A DNA stretch of 30,035 bases from a virus. A program made the translations under genes and the position numbers. A model generated the notes under the pieces. That model did no database searches. It saw only the letters and a program-made list of their open reading frames with translations, and was not told where the DNA came from. The DNA lies in the IMG/VR virus record IMGVR_UViG_3300025466_000134, positions 1 to 30,035 of that record; one strand, written 5' to 3'. Of the stretch, positions 28,319 through 30,035 are shown piece by piece (position 1 is the stretch's first letter; each line of letters starts with the position of its first letter).

Positions 28319-30035
28319 TAATGTACTCCTACAATTTTGCCGTTTTCGTCACGCAATACAGTTTTAGGTCTGTTGTGCTGTTGGTTGATTGTATCTACTA
28401 AAGCAGCGATAGCTTGTGCCATTTGGTTATTTCCTTGACCAATAGCGTTAGCAATAGGTTGCATAGGATGTTCTTGCGCTTTGACATATTCTTCTTCAGT
28501 CAAATAAGCCTGTGCGCCATCGTCATCTTGTGCGCCAATTCTAGCAACTTCAATTTTTGCGCCATTGTTGATGTGAGCAAGCAAGACCTGAGTGTTTCTC
28601 TCAGTCATCATCTTCATTTGGGCTACTTTAAGTTCCATATCCCTATCTGCTTGATTTCGTTGCTGTTCTAACTGGAATTTAAGCTGATTCTCTTGGGCTT
28701 GGTACTCTTGTTTAGCTTTTTCAAGCTGCATTTGACCTTGTAACTTAGCTTGTTCAACCTGGGCTTGCATCTGAATCTGTTGCATCTTCGATTGGTTGTC
28801 CATTTGCGCCTTCTGAATCTCAGGAGGAGGCGGTTTAGGTTGACCTTGTGATTGTTGTGCAGAAATACGCAATTTATCGGCTGTTTCGTCAATAATACCT
28901 TCTAATTGCTTACCGGCTTTAAAGGCTGTAACACCAAATTTCAGCATTTCAAGCGCCATAGGTGCTAACTCAGGGCTATTTTGTACCATTGGTACAGCTT
29001 GGGCCATAAATCCACCGACTGCTTGCAAGAATTGCATCCTATCTTGCTTTTCTTGCTGTTCATCTTGGTAAATCATCGAATCAGAAGTAACTTCAATGCG
29101 GAAATTCTTACTAGCTTCGTTTCTTAATAGTTCTATTGCTTGTGGAATCATCTGTTTATCTTGCTCAGACAATTGCATTGCACCACTAATCTTAACTAGC
29201 GTTTCATCAGTAAAGTGATTGCAGATAATCTGCGCTTTAATAGACAACAGAGATGTTGCGAAATCTACTACTGCGTGTTGCTGAGTCTTTAGACGACCAG
29301 CAGCGTTATTTGACTTGATAATCTGTGCGCCAAGCGTGTCATTAGGGTCTGATTGACCTCTTTGAATGTCAGAAATACCCATTAACTCATAGATTTGATT
29401 CTTAACTTGTTCCATTGCTTGATAACAAGCCATTAAAGCAGTCGAGAATGGGGCTAAGTCTACTAAGTCAATAGCACCTTTCATACCTTGCTTTTCAGCA
29501 AAAGCCATCCAGTTAGCTACTGGAATCATGGTGTTATTTTCGCCTTCAGAAAATAAGCGTTGTAGCTCACTTGCTGAAGCATCGTATACACCACGCACTT
29601 TAAGGGCGTTAATCAAGCCATCTATGCGGTCACATAGCGTGTCTAACTCTCTAGCTTGGTCTTGGTAGATAGTAAAGTCAGGAATAGGCTCTAGCGAGTC
29701 TGTAGTAAGAGTAGCGTAAAGTGGTTTAGGACAAGGCCAGAAGTTCTCTAATCCTAGTGGGTCATCTCTTTCGTCAACAATCTTGCCGAGTGACTTAGAA
29801 ATCCATAATACTTTGCCTGTTTCTTTATCCCAGACTTCATAGATAACGGCTTCATACACTCCGTCATCTGACTTGTAAGATTGTTTTAAATCGTCTGGCT
29901 TGGTATCTAATGGGATTTTATGACCCATTTCTTCGCCAAATCTTTCAACCAAAGCAGGGCGAGACATATAGACTCTGCGCCATACTGCGGTGACTTCTTC
30001 CCAAGTCCTAGCGATTGTGTGACCAAAATCCCGCC
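28318..30035 (-). CDS. Portal protein (5' end outside window)
   Basis: The frame is open to the window edge; upstream of the first internal ATG it reads RDFGHTIARTWEEVTAVWRR, typical of portal proteins, so the true start is beyond 30035. Visible features: SRPALVERFGEEMG, the clip/wing region (FWPCPKPLYATLTTDSLEPI, IYQDQARELDTLCDRIDGLI), IYELMGISDIQRGQSDPND with AQIIKSN, and a C-terminal Gln-rich coiled coil (MDNQSKMQQIQMQAQVEQAK) forming the long barrel-like extension. These match the podovirus portal family. It forms the DNA entry ring and assembly nucleus. Confidence 0.88.
   Translation of the reverse strand, partial: RDFGHTIARTWEEVTAVWRRVYMSRPALVERFGEEMGHKIPLDTKPDDLKQSYKSDDGVYEAVIYEVWDKETGKVLWISKSLGKIVDERDDPLGLENFWPCPKPLYATLTTDSLEPIPDFTIYQDQARELDTLCDRIDGLINALKVRGVYDASASELQRLFSEGENNTMIPVANWMAFAEKQGMKGAIDLVDLAPFSTALMACYQAMEQVKNQIYELMGISDIQRGQSDPNDTLGAQIIKSNNAAGRLKTQQHAVVDFATSLLSIKAQIICNHFTDETLVKISGAMQLSEQDKQMIPQAIELLRNEASKNFRIEVTSDSMIYQDEQQEKQDRMQFLQAVGGFMAQAVPMVQNSPELAPMALEMLKFGVTAFKAGKQLEGIIDETADKLRISAQQSQGQPKPPPPEIQKAQMDNQSKMQQIQMQAQVEQAKLQGQMQLEKAKQEYQAQENQLKFQLEQQRNQADRDMELKVAQMKMMTERNTQVLLAHINNGAKIEVARIGAQDDDGAQAYLTEEEYVKAQEHPMQPIANAIGQGNNQMAQAIAALVDTINQQHNRPKTVLRDENGKIVGVH

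Noticed and set aside
1-30035. tRNA genes, attachment sites, integrase, insertion sequences
   Set aside because: No cloverleaf, integrase/transposase motif or terminal inverted repeat pair was recognised; absence from this window does not settle lifestyle.

Overview
The window is a stretch of a tailed-phage genome (or prophage) with low GC, tightly packed genes and stop/start overlaps (ATGA, TAATG) at most junctions. The virion genes are portal, scaffold, coat protein, adaptor, a long stabilisation-like protein, several Gly/Ala-rich internal proteins and fibres. I see no tape-measure, tail-tube or sheath gene, so a short-tailed (podovirus-like) virion is the best reading. A two-part spanin (Rz with a nested Rz1 lipoprotein) implies a Gram-negative host. 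The small accessory families and the GH108 endolysin resemble those of phages of Burkholderiales-type betaproteobacteria, but that host guess is inference only. No integrase, CI-type repressor, terminase, DNA polymerase or tRNA gene is visible.

Left end (1-1.4 kb): a metallophosphoesterase cut by the window edge and a SprT-like metallopeptidase lie on the + strand, with an HNH-AP2 homing-type endonuclease inserted between them on the opposite strand. From about 3.9 kb down to 1.4 kb a leftward operon of very small overlapping genes carries a secreted repeat protein, a short replication/helicase-loader-like protein, a PD-(D/E)XK-like nuclease, a Ref-like HNH nuclease and two membrane microproteins. 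Several genes here are under 60 codons.

Control region (3.9-5.1 kb): a leftward Cro/YdaS-like regulator followed by a DUF5672 glycosyltransferase-like gene. A 350-base non-coding stretch with several hairpins and a good leftward promoter lies beyond it. Copies of a TGTTGTTTATTTACAACA-type palindrome occur beside that promoter, in the divergent gap and at 7.13 kb, and could be operators of the regulator.

Rightward early operon (5.1-9.4 kb): an unknown protein, an ERF single-strand annealing protein, a small protein with an SSB-like acidic tail, and a PD-(D/E)XK exonuclease. A structured leader follows, then a run of small accessory genes, several built from the same two interchangeable modules.

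Late leftward operon (30 to 9.4 kb, read right to left): portal, a 935-residue fibre with YadA-head-like repeats, small proteins, a family-9-like glycosyltransferase that seems to start at ATT, a Zn-ribbon protein, scaffold, coat protein and a decoration-like protein. After a strong terminator come a coiled-coil virion protein, adaptor, stabilisation-like protein, GNAT-like protein, four internal/ejection-type proteins, short fibres including a C1q-like one, an XkdW-like protein, a Lys-rich peptide, and the lysis cassette (XhlA-like protein, holin, Rz/Rz1, endolysin).
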